A stretch of 35,547 bases of DNA from Marinitoga litoralis (GCF_016908145.1 NZ_JAFBDI010000025.1:1-35547), one strand, 5' to 3'. Counted from the stretch's first letter, positions 8,751 through 21,581 are shown. Numbers and translations: made by a program. Notes: generated by a model not told the origin, from the letters alone.

Positions 8751-10001
8751 TTATCCTCCTTTAATAGTGTCTTCTACTATTTTCCATAAGTTTGTACCAT
8801 TTGAACCTTTGACATATATATATGAATATTGAGAATTTAAAACTTTAATAATTTCATCTGTTTTATTTAATATATTAATGAAATCAAGTTTTTCAAAATT
8901 ATACTTATTATTAGGATCATAGAAATATATCTCATCAAAAACATCTTTTGCTTTTTCTAAAACATCTAAATGATAATTATAGCTATTTTCGCCAAGTTCT
9001 AACATTTCGCCCATAATTAGAATTTTTTTCTCTTTAACATTCATTTTTTTAATTGTTTCAAATGCAGCAAAAAAAGATTCTCTAGAAGCATTATATGCAT
9101 CATTTATTACAACAGAATTATTGAATTTTTTAAAATCAAATCTTTTTTCAGGTAATTTAAAGCTAGAAATATAAAAAGGATCAATAGGAATTTCAAAGTA
9201 TAATGAAATCATTAAAGATACTAAAGCATCTAATAATTGTCCTTTATTCCATATTCCAGATAAAGTAAGCATTAACGATTCGCCATATATATGATAATAC
9301 ACGCGTGTATTTCCATTATAATATTCATAATCAATTAAATAACCATCATTATTTTTAGTTTCGCCAAATCTAAATACTTTCATATCTTTTGGATATTCGA
9401 CATCTAAAAGAGGTTCATCTCCATTTATAAATATTAATCCAGGTTTTTCGGCATGAGAAATTATTTTTAATTTTTCTTTAGCAATATTTTTTCTGTTTTT
9501 AAAAAATTCAATATGCGAAGTTCCGATATTAAGTATTATAGATATATTTGGATTATAATATTTTGAAAGATATTCTAAATCATTTTCTTTTCTTAAACCC
9601 ATTTCTAAAATAGAAACGGGTTGATTATTATAATTATTTAAAATGCTCACAGGTATTCCTATCTCAGTATTATAATTTTTTTCTGTTGTGAAAACATTAA
9701 AACCATATGATAATAAATGAAAAAGGAAAAACTTTGTGGTAGTTTTTCCATTTGATCCAGTTATACCTATTCTTATTTTTGAGTTTTTAATAATATTTGA
9801 AGCTTGTTGGTTTATATAATCTATTACATTATCCACCAAAATAACATCTTTAATATAATCTCTTTTTTCTTCAACAATAGCTGATTGAGCGCCTTTTTTA
9901 AAAGCCTCGTTTACAAAGTCATGTCCATTATTTTTTTCGCCTTTGATGGCAATAAATATATCGCCTTCAGAGACGTTTCTTGAATCTATTTCAAATTTCA
10001 T
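8751..10001 (-). CDS. murF: UDP-MurNAc-tripeptide--D-Ala-D-Ala ligase MurF
   Basis: MurF adds the D-Ala-D-Ala dipeptide to the UDP-MurNAc-tripeptide in the cytosol. Motifs are IDSRNVSEGDIFIAIKG (N-terminal domain), TGSNGKTTTK (ATP loop, 81-90), NIGTSHIEFF, and NDAYNASRESF (C-terminal domain). NDAYNA is the MurF hallmark. With 416 residues it is shorter than many MurF proteins because the N-terminus begins almost at the DSR motif, without the usual 25-30 preceding residues. The start is fixed by the ATGA overlap with murE, so the short N-terminus appears genuine. An upstream start inside murE would be the alternative. Confidence 0.94.
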   Translation of the reverse strand: MKFEIDSRNVSEGDIFIAIKGEKNNGHDFVNEAFKKGAQSAIVEEKRDYIKDVILVDNVIDYINQQASNIIKNSKIRIGITGSNGKTTTKFFLFHLLSYGFNVFTTEKNYNTEIGIPVSILNNYNNQPVSILEMGLRKENDLEYLSKYYNPNISIILNIGTSHIEFFKNRKNIAKEKLKIISHAEKPGLIFINGDEPLLDVEYPKDMKVFRFGETKNNDGYLIDYEYYNGNTRVYYHIYGESLMLTLSGIWNKGQLLDALVSLMISLYFEIPIDPFYISSFKLPEKRFDFKKFNNSVVINDAYNASRESFFAAFETIKKMNVKEKKILIMGEMLELGENSYNYHLDVLEKAKDVFDEIYFYDPNNKYNFEKLDFINILNKTDEIIKVLNSQYSYIYVKGSNGTNLWKIVEDTIKGG

Positions 10002-11479
10002 CTTTTCATCACCTTTCTAAACTTTTGAACAATATTATAAGCCACTTCATAATCATTGAAAGGTATTTTTCTTCCATTTTCATATAGTTGAAATTTTTCA
10101 TGGCCTCTACCAGCAATGATTATAATGTCATCGCGAGAAGCAAAACTAATAGCGGCTTTTATAGCAGTTCTTCTATTTCTAATAACAATATGTGTTTTTT
10201 CTTTATCAATACCTTCTAATATATGTTCAATTATTTCATCTGGATCATCATCTTTGGGATCATCATCTGTAATAATTATTAAATCACTATATTTTGAAGC
10301 TACTTCACCCATAATTTTTCGTTTTCCAATATCAGCAGAACCACCGGCACCAAAGACTAAAATAATTCTACCTTTTGTAATTTTTTTTGCACTTTTAAGC
10401 ACTTTTTCTAAAGCGTCGGGGGTATGTGCGAAATCAATATAAACTTTATACTCAATATCTCGTGTATTTTCAACTAATTGGAATCTACCAGGCACACCAT
10501 TAAAAGTTGAAATATTATGTCTAATTTCTTCCCTATCAATTCCTAATTTGATTAAAGCTATAAAGGCAGCGGTGATATTTTGTGCGTTATATTCTCCAAT
10601 TAAATGAGTATGTATATTATTTTCTGTTCCATCGGGTTCAACAATTGTAAAGCTCATTTGTGAATTATTGTATTCAACATCTTTTATTACATAATCTGAA
10701 TTATTATTAAATCCATAAGTTATTAAGTTATTATACGGAACCTCATCAGGGTTTATAGCGTCTAAATTAATGATTCCAATTCCATCATCTTTTAGTTGTC
10801 TAAACAATGAATATTTTATTTGCTTGTATTCTTCAAAACTAGAATGATAATCAAGATGATCTCTTGTAATATTTGTTAATATTGCTATTTTAAATGGAAT
10901 ATTAAAAACTCTCTTTTGAGATAGGGCGTGAGAAGAAACTTCAATACATATATTTTTAATGGATCTTTCTTTTGAAAGATTTATTATTTTTGCAATTTCA
11001 TCAACACCAGGGGTTGTATTATATGGTTCATATAATAATTCATTATTTAATTTAATTCCAACAGTGCTTATTAATGAACTGTTTTTTTGAGATTGAGTTA
11101 ATACATGATGTATTAAAGAAATTACTGTTGTTTTTCCATTTGTTCCAGTAACTCCTATAAAATTAAAATCATCAAAATTTATGTTATAATATGCATAATT
11201 GAGAAGTGCATAAGCTTCTTTTGTATCACTTACTAATATATATGGATAATCTATAGGAGTTTTTTTAGCATTTTCTGATATTATTAAACCAGCATGGAAC
11301 TCTATAGCAGTTCTAATAAAATCATGTCCATCAAAATTATTACCTTTAATACATACAAAAACCGACCCCGGTTTTATGTTATTAGTATTATTGGTAATAT
11401 GCGATATATCCATATCTAATGGAAAGTTGTACTCGATAATCAAGTCTTTTAATACATTAATAATATCATGACCATTCAT
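9998..11479 (-). CDS. murE: UDP-MurNAc-L-Ala-D-Glu ligase MurE (third amino acid probably lysine)
   Basis: MurE adds the third residue of the peptide stem with ATP. This 493-residue protein has the N-terminal SHITNNTNNIKPGSVFVCI block, the ATP loop TGTNGKTT (111-118), TTPG, CIEVSSHAL, NITRDHLDYH, YIDFAHTPDALE and FGAGGSADIGKRKIMGEVA. The specificity motif at about 406-409 reads DDPK. DNPR marks meso-diaminopimelate enzymes, and Thermotoga maritima, whose MurE uses L- and D-lysine, has DDPR in my recollection. So the substrate is probably lysine rather than diaminopimelate, which is inference. An AAGGAGCG site precedes the ATG. It is the first gene of the dcw operon. Confidence 0.95.
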   Translation of the reverse strand: MNGHDIINVLKDLIIEYNFPLDMDISHITNNTNNIKPGSVFVCIKGNNFDGHDFIRTAIEFHAGLIISENAKKTPIDYPYILVSDTKEAYALLNYAYYNINFDDFNFIGVTGTNGKTTVISLIHHVLTQSQKNSSLISTVGIKLNNELLYEPYNTTPGVDEIAKIINLSKERSIKNICIEVSSHALSQKRVFNIPFKIAILTNITRDHLDYHSSFEEYKQIKYSLFRQLKDDGIGIINLDAINPDEVPYNNLITYGFNNNSDYVIKDVEYNNSQMSFTIVEPDGTENNIHTHLIGEYNAQNITAAFIALIKLGIDREEIRHNISTFNGVPGRFQLVENTRDIEYKVYIDFAHTPDALEKVLKSAKKITKGRIILVFGAGGSADIGKRKIMGEVASKYSDLIIITDDDPKDDDPDEIIEHILEGIDKEKTHIVIRNRRTAIKAAISFASRDDIIIIAGRGHEKFQLYENGRKIPFNDYEVAYNIVQKFRKVMKR

Positions 11480-11511
11480 ATTCTCACGCTCCTTGAAACA
11501 TTTCTTAACTA

Positions 11512-11540
11512 ATTTTACACTAATAATTAATTTTTTACAA
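11512..11540 (-). promoter_or_regulatory. Promoter of the murE-murC operon
   Basis: Read on the minus strand, a -35 TTGTAA (11535-11540) and a -10 TAAAAT (11512-11517) are 17 bp apart. Transcription would start near 11505, giving a leader of about 26 nt. The -35 lies back to back with the hrcA promoter, only about 25 bp from the CIRCE operator. Confidence 0.6.
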
Positions 11541-11565
11541 CCCTCTTTTTATGATATCATATAAT
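11534..11565 (+). promoter_or_regulatory. Probable hrcA operon promoter
   Basis: A perfect -10 hexamer TATAAT (11560-11565) abuts the CIRCE operator and shares its first base. The best upstream -35-like element is TTTACA (11534-11539), but the 20-bp spacing is too long to be ideal. The -10 call is stronger than the -35. A start near 11572 would give a leader of only about 20 nt. Confidence 0.45.
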
Positions 11566-11591
11566 TAGCACTCAAAAAAAAGGAGTGATAA
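11565..11591. promoter_or_regulatory. CIRCE operator (HrcA binding site)
   Basis: The consensus CIRCE is TTAGCACTC-N9-GAGTGCTAA. Here the left arm is perfect (11565-11573), the spacer is exactly 9 nt, and the right arm GAGTGATAA (11583-11591) has one mismatch. It lies directly in front of hrcA and overlaps both the -10 box on one side and the GGAG ribosome binding site on the other, ending 1 nt before the ATG. HrcA should therefore repress its own operon here. Confidence 0.93.
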
Positions 11592-11592
11592 A

Positions 11593-12603
11593 ATGCCAAA
11601 AGAATTGAGTAATAGACAAAAGAAGGTATTATTTTCAATTATAGAAAATTTTATTGAGGGAAAAAAACCTATTAGTTCATCAGAAATATTGAAAAAATCT
11701 AATTTAAATGTTAGTTCAGCAACTATAAGGAATGATATGCAAAAATTACAACATTTAAATTTAATATTTCAACCACATTCTAGTGCAGGAAGAATACCTA
11801 CAGACAATGCATTAAGGCTTTATTTTGATGCAATAAAAGAAAGTTTTTCTGTTTCTAGTAAAAATATAGAATTACCACAAGAGTATAGATTTTATGATAT
11901 AAATTTGATGTTTGATAAGTTTTCTAAGGTTTTATCTGAACTAACAAATGGATTAGTAATATTAGAATTACCTGATTCAAAATATGTATATATAACAAGA
12001 GCAGTAGTATCTGATTTAACAAATGATTTTTATCAAATAACTTTAATGACAAATTTGGGATTATCTATTACAAGAACTGTAGAAAAATTTGGATTTCCAT
12101 CTGTAAAGGAATTAGAAAAAATATTAAATGACGGTCTTGTTGGAAAATCAATGCATGAAATTATTAATATTATTAAATCAAAAAAAATAGAAGAAGAAAA
12201 AGATATTAGATTAATAAACTTATATAATCTCGTCTTCTTATTGGTTGAAGAATTTTTTAGAAATAAATTTATTGTTAACGGTTTGGCTAGATTAATTTCT
12301 ACTGAATATTTTAACACAAAAGAAATAATTTTTCTATCAAAAATTGTTGAAGAGGATAAATTAAAGGTTCAATTGTTATCCATGAAGCCTTTTGATGTAG
12401 AAATTAAAGTGACAATTGGGAGTGAATTTGAAATAAATGAGTTAAAAAATTTTGTTATGTTTGAAACATCATATTGTTATAATGCTAATCCATTAGGTAA
12501 AGTAGTTATTTTAACCTTTAAATATAGTGATTACAAAAGAATATATTCTATGTTGAAAGAATACACATCTAGACTATCTAAAATTATTTCTAAAAACCTA
12601 TAA
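11593..12603 (+). CDS. hrcA: Heat-inducible transcription repressor HrcA
   Basis: HrcA binds CIRCE and represses chaperone genes; heat and misfolded protein relieve this through GroEL. The protein has 336 residues, the usual length. The N-terminal winged helix covers about residues 1-80 (SSATIRNDMQKLQHLNLIFQ, then SSAGRIPTDNALRLYFD, both family signatures). The rest is the GAF-like and dimerisation part. The ribosome binding site GGAG lies inside the right arm of CIRCE, so operator and translation signal coincide. It heads a ten-gene co-directional run, with grpE following after 19 nt. Confidence 0.96.
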   Translation: MPKELSNRQKKVLFSIIENFIEGKKPISSSEILKKSNLNVSSATIRNDMQKLQHLNLIFQPHSSAGRIPTDNALRLYFDAIKESFSVSSKNIELPQEYRFYDINLMFDKFSKVLSELTNGLVILELPDSKYVYITRAVVSDLTNDFYQITLMTNLGLSITRTVEKFGFPSVKELEKILNDGLVGKSMHEIINIIKSKKIEEEKDIRLINLYNLVFLLVEEFFRNKFIVNGLARLISTEYFNTKEIIFLSKIVEEDKLKVQLLSMKPFDVEIKVTIGSEFEINELKNFVMFETSYCYNANPLGKVVILTFKYSDYKRIYSMLKEYTSRLSKIISKNL

Positions 12604-12622
12604 TAAATAAGGAGGGATTTTA

Positions 12623-13258
12623 ATGCCAAAAAAACAAAAAAATATGGATAATATAGAAAATAAGGAAAAGGAAATAGATAAAGATATGAAAAAATTAATG
12701 AATGAAATAGAAGAATTAAAAAAACAATTAGAAGAAGAAAAGGTTGAAAAAGAAAAAATAAAAGAAGAATTTGAAAAGAAAATGGAAGAGTATGAAAAGA
12801 TAAAAAGTTATGCTGTTAATTTAAAGGTAGATTTTGAAAATTACAAAGATATAGTACAAAAAGAAAAATTAAGAATAAAAAAGGAAGCACAAGAGAGTAT
12901 TATTAAACAAATACTTCCAATATATAAGAACTTTAGTATAGTAATGAATAACCAAGAAAATTTAGATGTTTTTGCACAAGGCGTAGAAATGGTGTACAAA
13001 TCATTTGTAAAAATGATAGAAAATATTGGAATAGAGTTTATTATGCCAAATAAAAATGATAAATTTGATCCGTTTGAACATGATGCGATAGAAAGAGTTG
13101 AAACAGATGAGGTTAAAGAGTATCATGTATATAGTTTAGAATCACCAGGTATTAAATTTGAAGGAAAAATATTAGAACCCGCTAAGGTAAAAGTAGCAAT
13201 TAAACCGGTAAAAAAAGAGGAAAACAACGAACCAACAAACGAAGAAAGGAGTGAGTGA
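12623..13258 (+). CDS. grpE: Nucleotide exchange factor GrpE
   Basis: GrpE releases ADP from DnaK and acts as a thermosensor. The protein has 211 residues. About residues 10-80 are a long, highly charged coiled coil rich in Glu and Lys, followed by the helical region ([20 protein letters not shown]) and the C-terminal beta wing. Wing signatures are [14 protein letters not shown] and [12 protein letters not shown]. An AAGGAGGG site precedes the ATG. Its end overlaps the region just before the dnaJ start. The client DnaK is not encoded in this window; dnaK standing apart from hrcA-grpE-dnaJ is, as I recall, usual in Thermotoga. Confidence 0.95.
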   Translation: MPKKQKNMDNIENKEKEIDKDMKKLMNEIEELKKQLEEEKVEKEKIKEEFEKKMEEYEKIKSYAVNLKVDFENYKDIVQKEKLRIKKEAQESIIKQILPIYKNFSIVMNNQENLDVFAQGVEMVYKSFVKMIENIGIEFIMPNKNDKFDPFEHDAIERVETDEVKEYHVYSLESPGIKFEGKILEPAKVKVAIKPVKKEENNEPTNEERSE

Positions 13259-13260
13259 TA

Positions 13261-14397
13261 TTGAATCAAAAAAAAGATTATTATGAAATATTAGGCGTTT
13301 CTAGAAATGCATCGCCAGAAGAAATAAAAAAAGCATATAGACAACTAGTAAAAAAATGGCATCCAGATAGACATCAAGAAAATAAAAAAGAGGCAGAAGA
13401 AAAATTTAAAGAAATTCAAGAGGCATATGAAGTATTGAGTGATCCACAAAAGAAATCATTATATGATAGATTTGGGTTTGTTCCAGAAAATGGGAATCCG
13501 CCACCAAATCAAGGTGGAAGAGGGGGATTTGAAGATTTATTTGAAGATTTATTTGGTAATTTTGGAAACTTTGGAGATTCTTCAAGTCCATTTTCTGATA
13601 TTTTTGATATGTTTATGGGTGGTGCATCTTCAAAAAGAAGACAAAGATCTTCTAAGCCACCAATAAAAGGAGAAGATAAATTCTTTTCAATTACAGTGGA
13701 TTTAAAAGATGTATTAAACGATATAAAAAAATATGTTGAATACGATAGATATGCAGAATGTAAAGCATGTAAGGGTACAGGAGCAAAAAATGGAGATAGT
13801 TTTACAACATGTCCTAGATGTAATGGAACAGGTACAATAAAAGAAGAAGAAAGAACATTTTTTGGTGTATTTGTTAGAAATTATCAATGCCCTACATGTA
13901 ATGGTGAAGGAAAGATAATAAAAGAAAGATGTGATGTTTGTCATGGAAGCGGTAAAGTAATAGTTAGAGAAAAAGTAGAAATTAATATTCCTGCAGGTGT
14001 TGAAGATGGATATGCATTTAGAATTCCCGGAAAAGGAAATGATGGAAAAAACGGAGGTCCTGCAGGCGATTTAATTATTAAAGTAAACGTTAGAAATCAT
14101 CCTAGATTTGTGAGAAAAGGGAATAATTTAGAAACTTTTGTAGATATCGATTATGTTCAAGCATTATTGGGAGATACAATAGAATTAGAATTATTAAATG
14201 GGAAAACAACATTAAAAATTCCAGAAGGTACAAATCCTGGAACAGTGTTAGTATTAAAAGGACATGGGGTACCTGATTTTAGAACTGGTAAATATGGGGA
14301 TTTATATGTTAAAATAAATGTAGTAATAAAAAAACCCGGGTTAAGAGAGAAGAAACTATTAAAGGAAATCGCTAAAATAAAAAAATTGGGGGAATAG
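13261..14397 (+). CDS. dnaJ: Chaperone co-factor DnaJ (type I Hsp40)
   Basis: DnaJ delivers clients to DnaK and stimulates its ATPase. From N to C it has a J-domain with HPD at 34-36, a Gly/Phe-rich stretch (about 84-120), four CxxCxGxG zinc repeats (Cys at 167/170, 184/187, 210/213, 224/227) and the C-terminal substrate-binding domains. All are complete, giving 378 residues. I chose TTG at 13261: AGGAGTG lies about 9 nt upstream and the product begins [13 protein letters not shown], as in other DnaJ. A GTG at 13255 is in frame, but only 3 nt from the ribosome binding site. It follows grpE by 2 nt. Confidence 0.94.
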   Translation: MNQKKDYYEILGVSRNASPEEIKKAYRQLVKKWHPDRHQENKKEAEEKFKEIQEAYEVLSDPQKKSLYDRFGFVPENGNPPPNQGGRGGFEDLFEDLFGNFGNFGDSSSPFSDIFDMFMGGASSKRRQRSSKPPIKGEDKFFSITVDLKDVLNDIKKYVEYDRYAECKACKGTGAKNGDSFTTCPRCNGTGTIKEEERTFFGVFVRNYQCPTCNGEGKIIKERCDVCHGSGKVIVREKVEINIPAGVEDGYAFRIPGKGNDGKNGGPAGDLIIKVNVRNHPRFVRKGNNLETFVDIDYVQALLGDTIELELLNGKTTLKIPEGTNPGTVLVLKGHGVPDFRTGKYGDLYVKINVVIKKPGLREKKLLKEIAKIKKLGE

Positions 14398-14400
14398 AAC

Positions 14401-15285
14401 TTGGGTAAAAATATAAAAAAAGAATCATTTAATTATATTATAATAACTATAGGAACCGTATTAACTGCATTAGGAATTGTGTTATTTCTTGATCCATTTT
14501 CTATTGTAGCAGGAGGAATAAGTGGATTAGCCATTGTTTTGAAAAATTTATTTGGTTGGTGGCTAGGGCTTCAAATGCTTATATATAACGTATTTTTGTT
14601 TGCATTAGGTTTCTGGTTATTGGGAATAGGATTTGGATTTAAGAGTTTATATGCTGCAACATTATTATCTGTATTAATTGATTATTTTGAACAAGGGCTA
14701 CATTTAGATAAAATGATGAAAGAATTATTATTGAATTCAAGTTATAATATGGACCCATTATTAATGGGAGCAATATATGGTGGAGCTTTAACTGGAATAG
14801 GATTAGGTTTAGTAATTTGGAGAAATGCATCTACCGGTGGGACGGATATAATAGCTTTAATAATAAATAAATATTTTCATATATCTTCTGGTAAAGGTTT
14901 GTTATTAGTAGATTCTTTAGTTACAGCATCGGCTTTTTTAATAAATCCAATTGTTCCAATGTATGGTGTAATAACTATATTTGTTACATCTAAAATGATA
15001 GATACAGTTGTAGAAGGTTTTGAATCAACAAGAACGGTGTTTGTAATAAGTGAAAAATGTGATAAAATTAAAGAGAAAATACTAAAGGATTTGGATAGAG
15101 GAGTAACTATTATCGAAGGTAAAGGTGGATATACATTAAAAGAAAGAAATGTTTTAATGGTTGTATTAACAAGACGTGAATTGGGTGAATTAAGAAGAAT
15201 TATTCGAGATGTAGACGAAACTGCTTTTGTTAATATATTGCCGAATACAGAAACTTTAGGGTATGGATTTAAAAGGCTAAGATAA
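14401..15285 (+). CDS. YitT-family membrane protein (DUF161 + DUF2179)
   Basis: This is a 294-residue integral membrane protein of unknown biochemical role. About residues 1-205 hold five to six hydrophobic segments with the family's Gly-rich motifs (VAGGISGLAIVLKN, WRNASTGGTDIIALIINKYF). About residues 210-294 form the soluble C-terminal DUF2179 domain (STRTVFVISEKCDKIKEKI, then RGVTIIEGKGGYTLKERNV). The start is TTG, 3 nt after the dnaJ stop, with a G-rich ribosome binding site in the dnaJ tail. It is part of the hrcA transcript. Family members in Bacillus include YitT and YqfU; no substrate is established as far as I know. Confidence 0.9.
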   Translation: MGKNIKKESFNYIIITIGTVLTALGIVLFLDPFSIVAGGISGLAIVLKNLFGWWLGLQMLIYNVFLFALGFWLLGIGFGFKSLYAATLLSVLIDYFEQGLHLDKMMKELLLNSSYNMDPLLMGAIYGGALTGIGLGLVIWRNASTGGTDIIALIINKYFHISSGKGLLLVDSLVTASAFLINPIVPMYGVITIFVTSKMIDTVVEGFESTRTVFVISEKCDKIKEKILKDLDRGVTIIEGKGGYTLKERNVLMVVLTRRELGELRRIIRDVDETAFVNILPNTETLGYGFKRLR

Positions 15286-15297
15286 GGAGGATTTATT

Positions 15298-18116
<2,819 letters not shown>

Positions 18117-18127
18117 GAGGAAACAAT

Positions 18128-18673
18128 ATGAGTTTAGAACATCTAGAAGAAAAACAATTAAAGGAAGAAAAAATTTTTTCTGGAGTGTTATTAGACGTTA
18201 GAAAAAGCACTGTAGAATTGCCAAATGGAAAAGAATCAACTAGAGAATATGTTGTTCATCCAGGAGCTGTTGCAGTTTTGCCAGTTGAAGGTGAGTATGT
18301 ATATTTAGTTGAACAATATAGATTCCCAATTAGAAACAGTTTATTAGAGATTCCAGCAGGGAAATTTGATAAACCAGGTGAAGAACCTTTAGAATGTGGT
18401 AAAAGAGAATTAGAAGAGGAAATAGGTAAAAAAGCAAAAACATGGGAATATTTAGGATATATATACACCACTCCAGGTTTTTCTAATGAAGTTATACACC
18501 TTTATTTAGCAAAAGATTTCGAAAATACAGAAATGAATTTAGATGAAGATGAATTTTTAGAAGTAAAGAAATTAAAGATAGATGAATTCGAAAATATGAT
18601 AATGAAAAATGAAATTACAGACGCTAAAACTATAGCAGCGTACACAAGAGCAAAATTATTAGGAGGGATATAA
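18128..18673 (+). CDS. Nudix hydrolase, ADP-ribose pyrophosphatase type
   Basis: This 181-residue cytosolic enzyme probably hydrolyses ADP-ribose or related nucleotide sugars to AMP and a sugar phosphate. The Nudix box spans about 78-100: G78, E85, then RELEEEIG with the metal-binding glutamates at 94, 97 and 98. There is one more residue between the first Gly and Glu than in the classical GX5E. The upstream [15 protein letters not shown] is typical of the NudF/ADPRase subfamily. It follows the phosphatase by 11 nt behind AGGAGG and precedes gltX by 1 nt. Exact substrate is not known. Confidence 0.9.
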   Translation: MSLEHLEEKQLKEEKIFSGVLLDVRKSTVELPNGKESTREYVVHPGAVAVLPVEGEYVYLVEQYRFPIRNSLLEIPAGKFDKPGEEPLECGKRELEEEIGKKAKTWEYLGYIYTTPGFSNEVIHLYLAKDFENTEMNLDEDEFLEVKKLKIDEFENMIMKNEITDAKTIAAYTRAKLLGGI

Positions 18674-18674
18674 A

Positions 18675-20132
18675 ATGGTTAGGGTAAGATTTGCACCAAG
18701 TCCAACAGGTTTTTTACATGTAGGAGGAGCAAGAACTGCATTATATAATTATTTATTTGCAAAAAAGCATAATGGTACATTTGTTTTGAGAATTGAAGAT
18801 ACAGATATTGAAAGATCAACAAAAGAATCAGAAGATCAATTAATAGAAGCTTTAACATGGTTGGGTTTAGATTGGGATGAAGGACCAAATGTAAAAGGTG
18901 AATATGGACCATATAGACAAAGTGAAAGAACATATATATACAAACAAATGACTGAAAAATTAATTAATGAAGGGAAAGCATATTATTCATATGTATATCC
19001 TGAAGAAATGGAAGAAATAAAAGAAAAATTAGCTAAAGAAGGTAAACCACCACATTATTCATATGAATTATTAGAACCATATAATACTGAAGAAAGAAAA
19101 AAAGAATTTGCTGAAAAAGGATTAAATCCAGTAGTATTTTTTAAAATGCCAAGGAAAGCATTTTCAATTAATGATTTAATTAAAGGGCCAGTAACATTTG
19201 GGGAAGGTGCAATTGGAGATTTTATTATCATGAGAAGCAATGGATTACCTACATATAATTATGCAGTTGTTATAGATGATATGACAATGGAAATTACTCA
19301 TGTAATTAGAGGAGATGATCACTTATCCAATACATTAAGACAGGTAGCATTATATGAAGCTTTTGGTGTAAAAGTACCAGAATTTGCACATGTTTCAATG
19401 ATTTTAGGACCAGATGGAAAAAAATTATCCAAAAGACATGGAGCAACATCTGTTGAAGAGTTTAGGAATAAGGGGTATTTACCAGAAGCATTAGTAAATT
19501 ATTTGGCATTATTAGGATGGTCTCACCCTGAAGGAAAAGAAGTAATGCCATTAGAAGAAATGATAGAAAACTTTGATTTAAATAGAGTAAATTCTAGTCC
19601 AGCTATTTTTGATAATGAAAAATTAAAATGGATGAATGGTGTATATATTAGACAAGCGAATTTAGATAGAATAGTAAAATTATCAAAACCATTCATTATT
19701 GAAAAAGGATTATTAACAGAAGAACAATTTGAAAATAATAAAAAATGGGTAACAGAAGCAGTTGATATTGTAAGAGAATCTGTTGAAGATTTATCTCAAA
19801 TCCCTGAAAGATTAGAAATATTCTTAAAAGATTTCGAAGCTGATTTAGAAAATGAAGAGTTAAAAGCATTTTTAGAAGAAGATGGAGTAAAAAATACAAT
19901 TAAATTAATACATGAAAAAATTTTAAATGATCCTGATTGGAAAGTTGAAACAATCTTAAAGAATATAAAAGAAGCTATGAAAGAAGCAAAACCTAAAAAG
20001 AAACCATTCTATATGTCATTAAGAAAAATATTAACAGATTCTTTTGAAGGACCTGATCTAGTAAAAACTATTCATTTAATAGGAAGGAATAGGGTTTTAC
20101 AAAGATTAGAAAGAGTGGTGGCAAGATGGTAA
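18675..20132 (+). CDS. gltX: Glutamyl-tRNA synthetase (class I)
   Basis: GltX charges tRNA-Glu, and in organisms without GlnRS also tRNA-Gln for later amidation. The 485-residue protein starts with the HIGH-type motif [11 protein letters not shown] (9-18). The KMSKS-type motif is KLSKR (250-254), within [12 protein letters not shown]. The editing-independent catalytic fold and C-terminal anticodon-binding helices are complete. No cysteine is seen in the entire protein, so it lacks the zinc finger found in some GluRS enzymes. Thermotoga has two GluRS copies, one with altered tRNA preference; which type this one is cannot be told here. The start is ATG behind AGGAGGG, 1 nt after the Nudix gene. 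Confidence 0.96.
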   Translation: MVRVRFAPSPTGFLHVGGARTALYNYLFAKKHNGTFVLRIEDTDIERSTKESEDQLIEALTWLGLDWDEGPNVKGEYGPYRQSERTYIYKQMTEKLINEGKAYYSYVYPEEMEEIKEKLAKEGKPPHYSYELLEPYNTEERKKEFAEKGLNPVVFFKMPRKAFSINDLIKGPVTFGEGAIGDFIIMRSNGLPTYNYAVVIDDMTMEITHVIRGDDHLSNTLRQVALYEAFGVKVPEFAHVSMILGPDGKKLSKRHGATSVEEFRNKGYLPEALVNYLALLGWSHPEGKEVMPLEEMIENFDLNRVNSSPAIFDNEKLKWMNGVYIRQANLDRIVKLSKPFIIEKGLLTEEQFENNKKWVTEAVDIVRESVEDLSQIPERLEIFLKDFEADLENEELKAFLEEDGVKNTIKLIHEKILNDPDWKVETILKNIKEAMKEAKPKKKPFYMSLRKILTDSFEGPDLVKTIHLIGRNRVLQRLERVVARW

Positions 20133-21517
20133 ATATTAAAATTTTTGACACGTTAAAAGGAGATTTGGTGGATTTTGAGCCCATTGAAAAAAATCATGTT
20201 AGAATGTATGTTTGTGGCCCAACAATATACAATTTAATTCATGTTGGAAATGCAAGACCTATGATTGTTTTTGATGCATTTAGAAGATTTTTAGAGTATG
20301 TTGGGTACAAGGTAACTATGGTTCAAAATTTTACAGATATCGATGATAAGATAATAAATAAAGCTAATGAAGAAGGAGTTCCTTTTGAAGAAATAGCAGA
20401 AAGATATATAGTTGAATATTGGAAAGACTCATATAATTTAAGAATAAGAGCTGCAAATTATCATCCTAAAACATCTAATTATGTTTCAGAAATAATAGAA
20501 TTTATAGAAGATCTTATAAAAAAAGGATTTGCATACGAATCAGCAGGAGATGTGTATTTTGATGTTTCAAAATTTGAAAAATATGGAGAATTATCTCATA
20601 GAAATCCAGATGATATGATATCTGGAGCTAGAATTGAAATATCAGATAAAAAGAAAAACCCATTAGATTTTACATTATGGAAAGCTGCTAAAGAAGGAGA
20701 ACCATATTGGGAAAGTCCTTGGGGAAAAGGAAGACCAGGTTGGCACATTGAATGTTCAGTAATGTCTAATTGTCTCCTTGGTGATACTTTTGATATACAT
20801 GCTGGTGGAAATGATTTAGTATTCCCACATCATGAAAATGAAAAAGCACAATCAGAAGCAAGACATGGAAAAACTTTTGCAAAATATTGGATGCATAATG
20901 GTATGATTAAATTTTCCGGAGAGAAAATGTCAAAATCTATTGGTAATATATGGTTAGTTAGAGAATTAGTAAAAACATATGATGCTGATACTATTAAAAC
21001 ATTTATATTGTCAAAACATTATAGAACACCACTTGACTTTACAGAAGAAGGACTAAATGCACAAAAGAAATCTGTGAAAAGAGTAAATGATGCATTAAAA
21101 AGAGTAGAAGAAAAATATAATGATCATGTTCCATATATTCCAAAATCTGATTATATGAAAGAAAAAATAAAAGAATTTATTGATTATTTATCTTTAGATT
21201 TCAATACACCTAAAGCTATAGCATTAATATTTGATTTAGTAAATGAATTAAATAAAACTGATAAAGAACAAAGAGTATTAGAAATATATCATTTAATAAG
21301 AAATGAGTTTGGACCAGTTTTAGGTATTTTTGAATTACCAACAAAAGAAGAAAAAGCATTAAAAACAGAAGAATTAATGAACATATTAATTGATGTTAGA
21401 AATGCTTTAAGAAAAGAAAAGAATTTCCAATTAAGTGATTATATTAGAGATACATTAAAAGGTGTTGGAATAATATTAAAAGATACACCGGAGGGAACTA
21501 AATACGAAATAGAATAA
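20126..21517 (+). CDS. cysS: Cysteinyl-tRNA synthetase
   Basis: CysS attaches cysteine to tRNA-Cys. The protein has 463 residues and the full class I layout: [16 protein letters not shown] with HIGH-type HVGN at 39-42, KMSKS at 267-271, and the zinc site that recognises the cysteine thiol (Cys30, Cys210, His235, Glu239). WHIECSVMS and [15 protein letters not shown] are diagnostic. The C-terminal helical and anticodon region is present. The ATG overlaps the end of gltX by 7 nt, and the operon ends directly after at a strong terminator. It is the tenth gene downstream of the CIRCE operator. Confidence 0.97.
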   Translation: MVNIKIFDTLKGDLVDFEPIEKNHVRMYVCGPTIYNLIHVGNARPMIVFDAFRRFLEYVGYKVTMVQNFTDIDDKIINKANEEGVPFEEIAERYIVEYWKDSYNLRIRAANYHPKTSNYVSEIIEFIEDLIKKGFAYESAGDVYFDVSKFEKYGELSHRNPDDMISGARIEISDKKKNPLDFTLWKAAKEGEPYWESPWGKGRPGWHIECSVMSNCLLGDTFDIHAGGNDLVFPHHENEKAQSEARHGKTFAKYWMHNGMIKFSGEKMSKSIGNIWLVRELVKTYDADTIKTFILSKHYRTPLDFTEEGLNAQKKSVKRVNDALKRVEEKYNDHVPYIPKSDYMKEKIKEFIDYLSLDFNTPKAIALIFDLVNELNKTDKEQRVLEIYHLIRNEFGPVLGIFELPTKEEKALKTEELMNILIDVRNALRKEKNFQLSDYIRDTLKGVGIILKDTPEGTKYEIE

Positions 21518-21520
21518 TCA

Positions 21521-21557
21521 AAATAAATAATCGAGGCAATGCCTCGATTATTTATTT
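21521..21557 (+). terminator. Terminator of the hrcA-cysS operon
   Basis: A perfect 17-bp stem (AAATAAATAATCGAGGC with its complement) closes on a 3-nt loop AAT and runs into TTTATTTTTA. It starts 4 nt after the cysS stop. It is the first clear terminator on the plus strand after hrcA, which supports reading the ten genes as one transcript. Confidence 0.92.
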
Positions 21558-21581
21558 TTATGAAATATTCTTCATGATGAT

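Noticed and set aside
13255-13260. GTG at 13255 as dnaJ start
   Set aside because: It is only 3 nt from the AGGAGTG site; TTG at 13261 has about 9 nt spacing and gives the normal DnaJ N-terminus.
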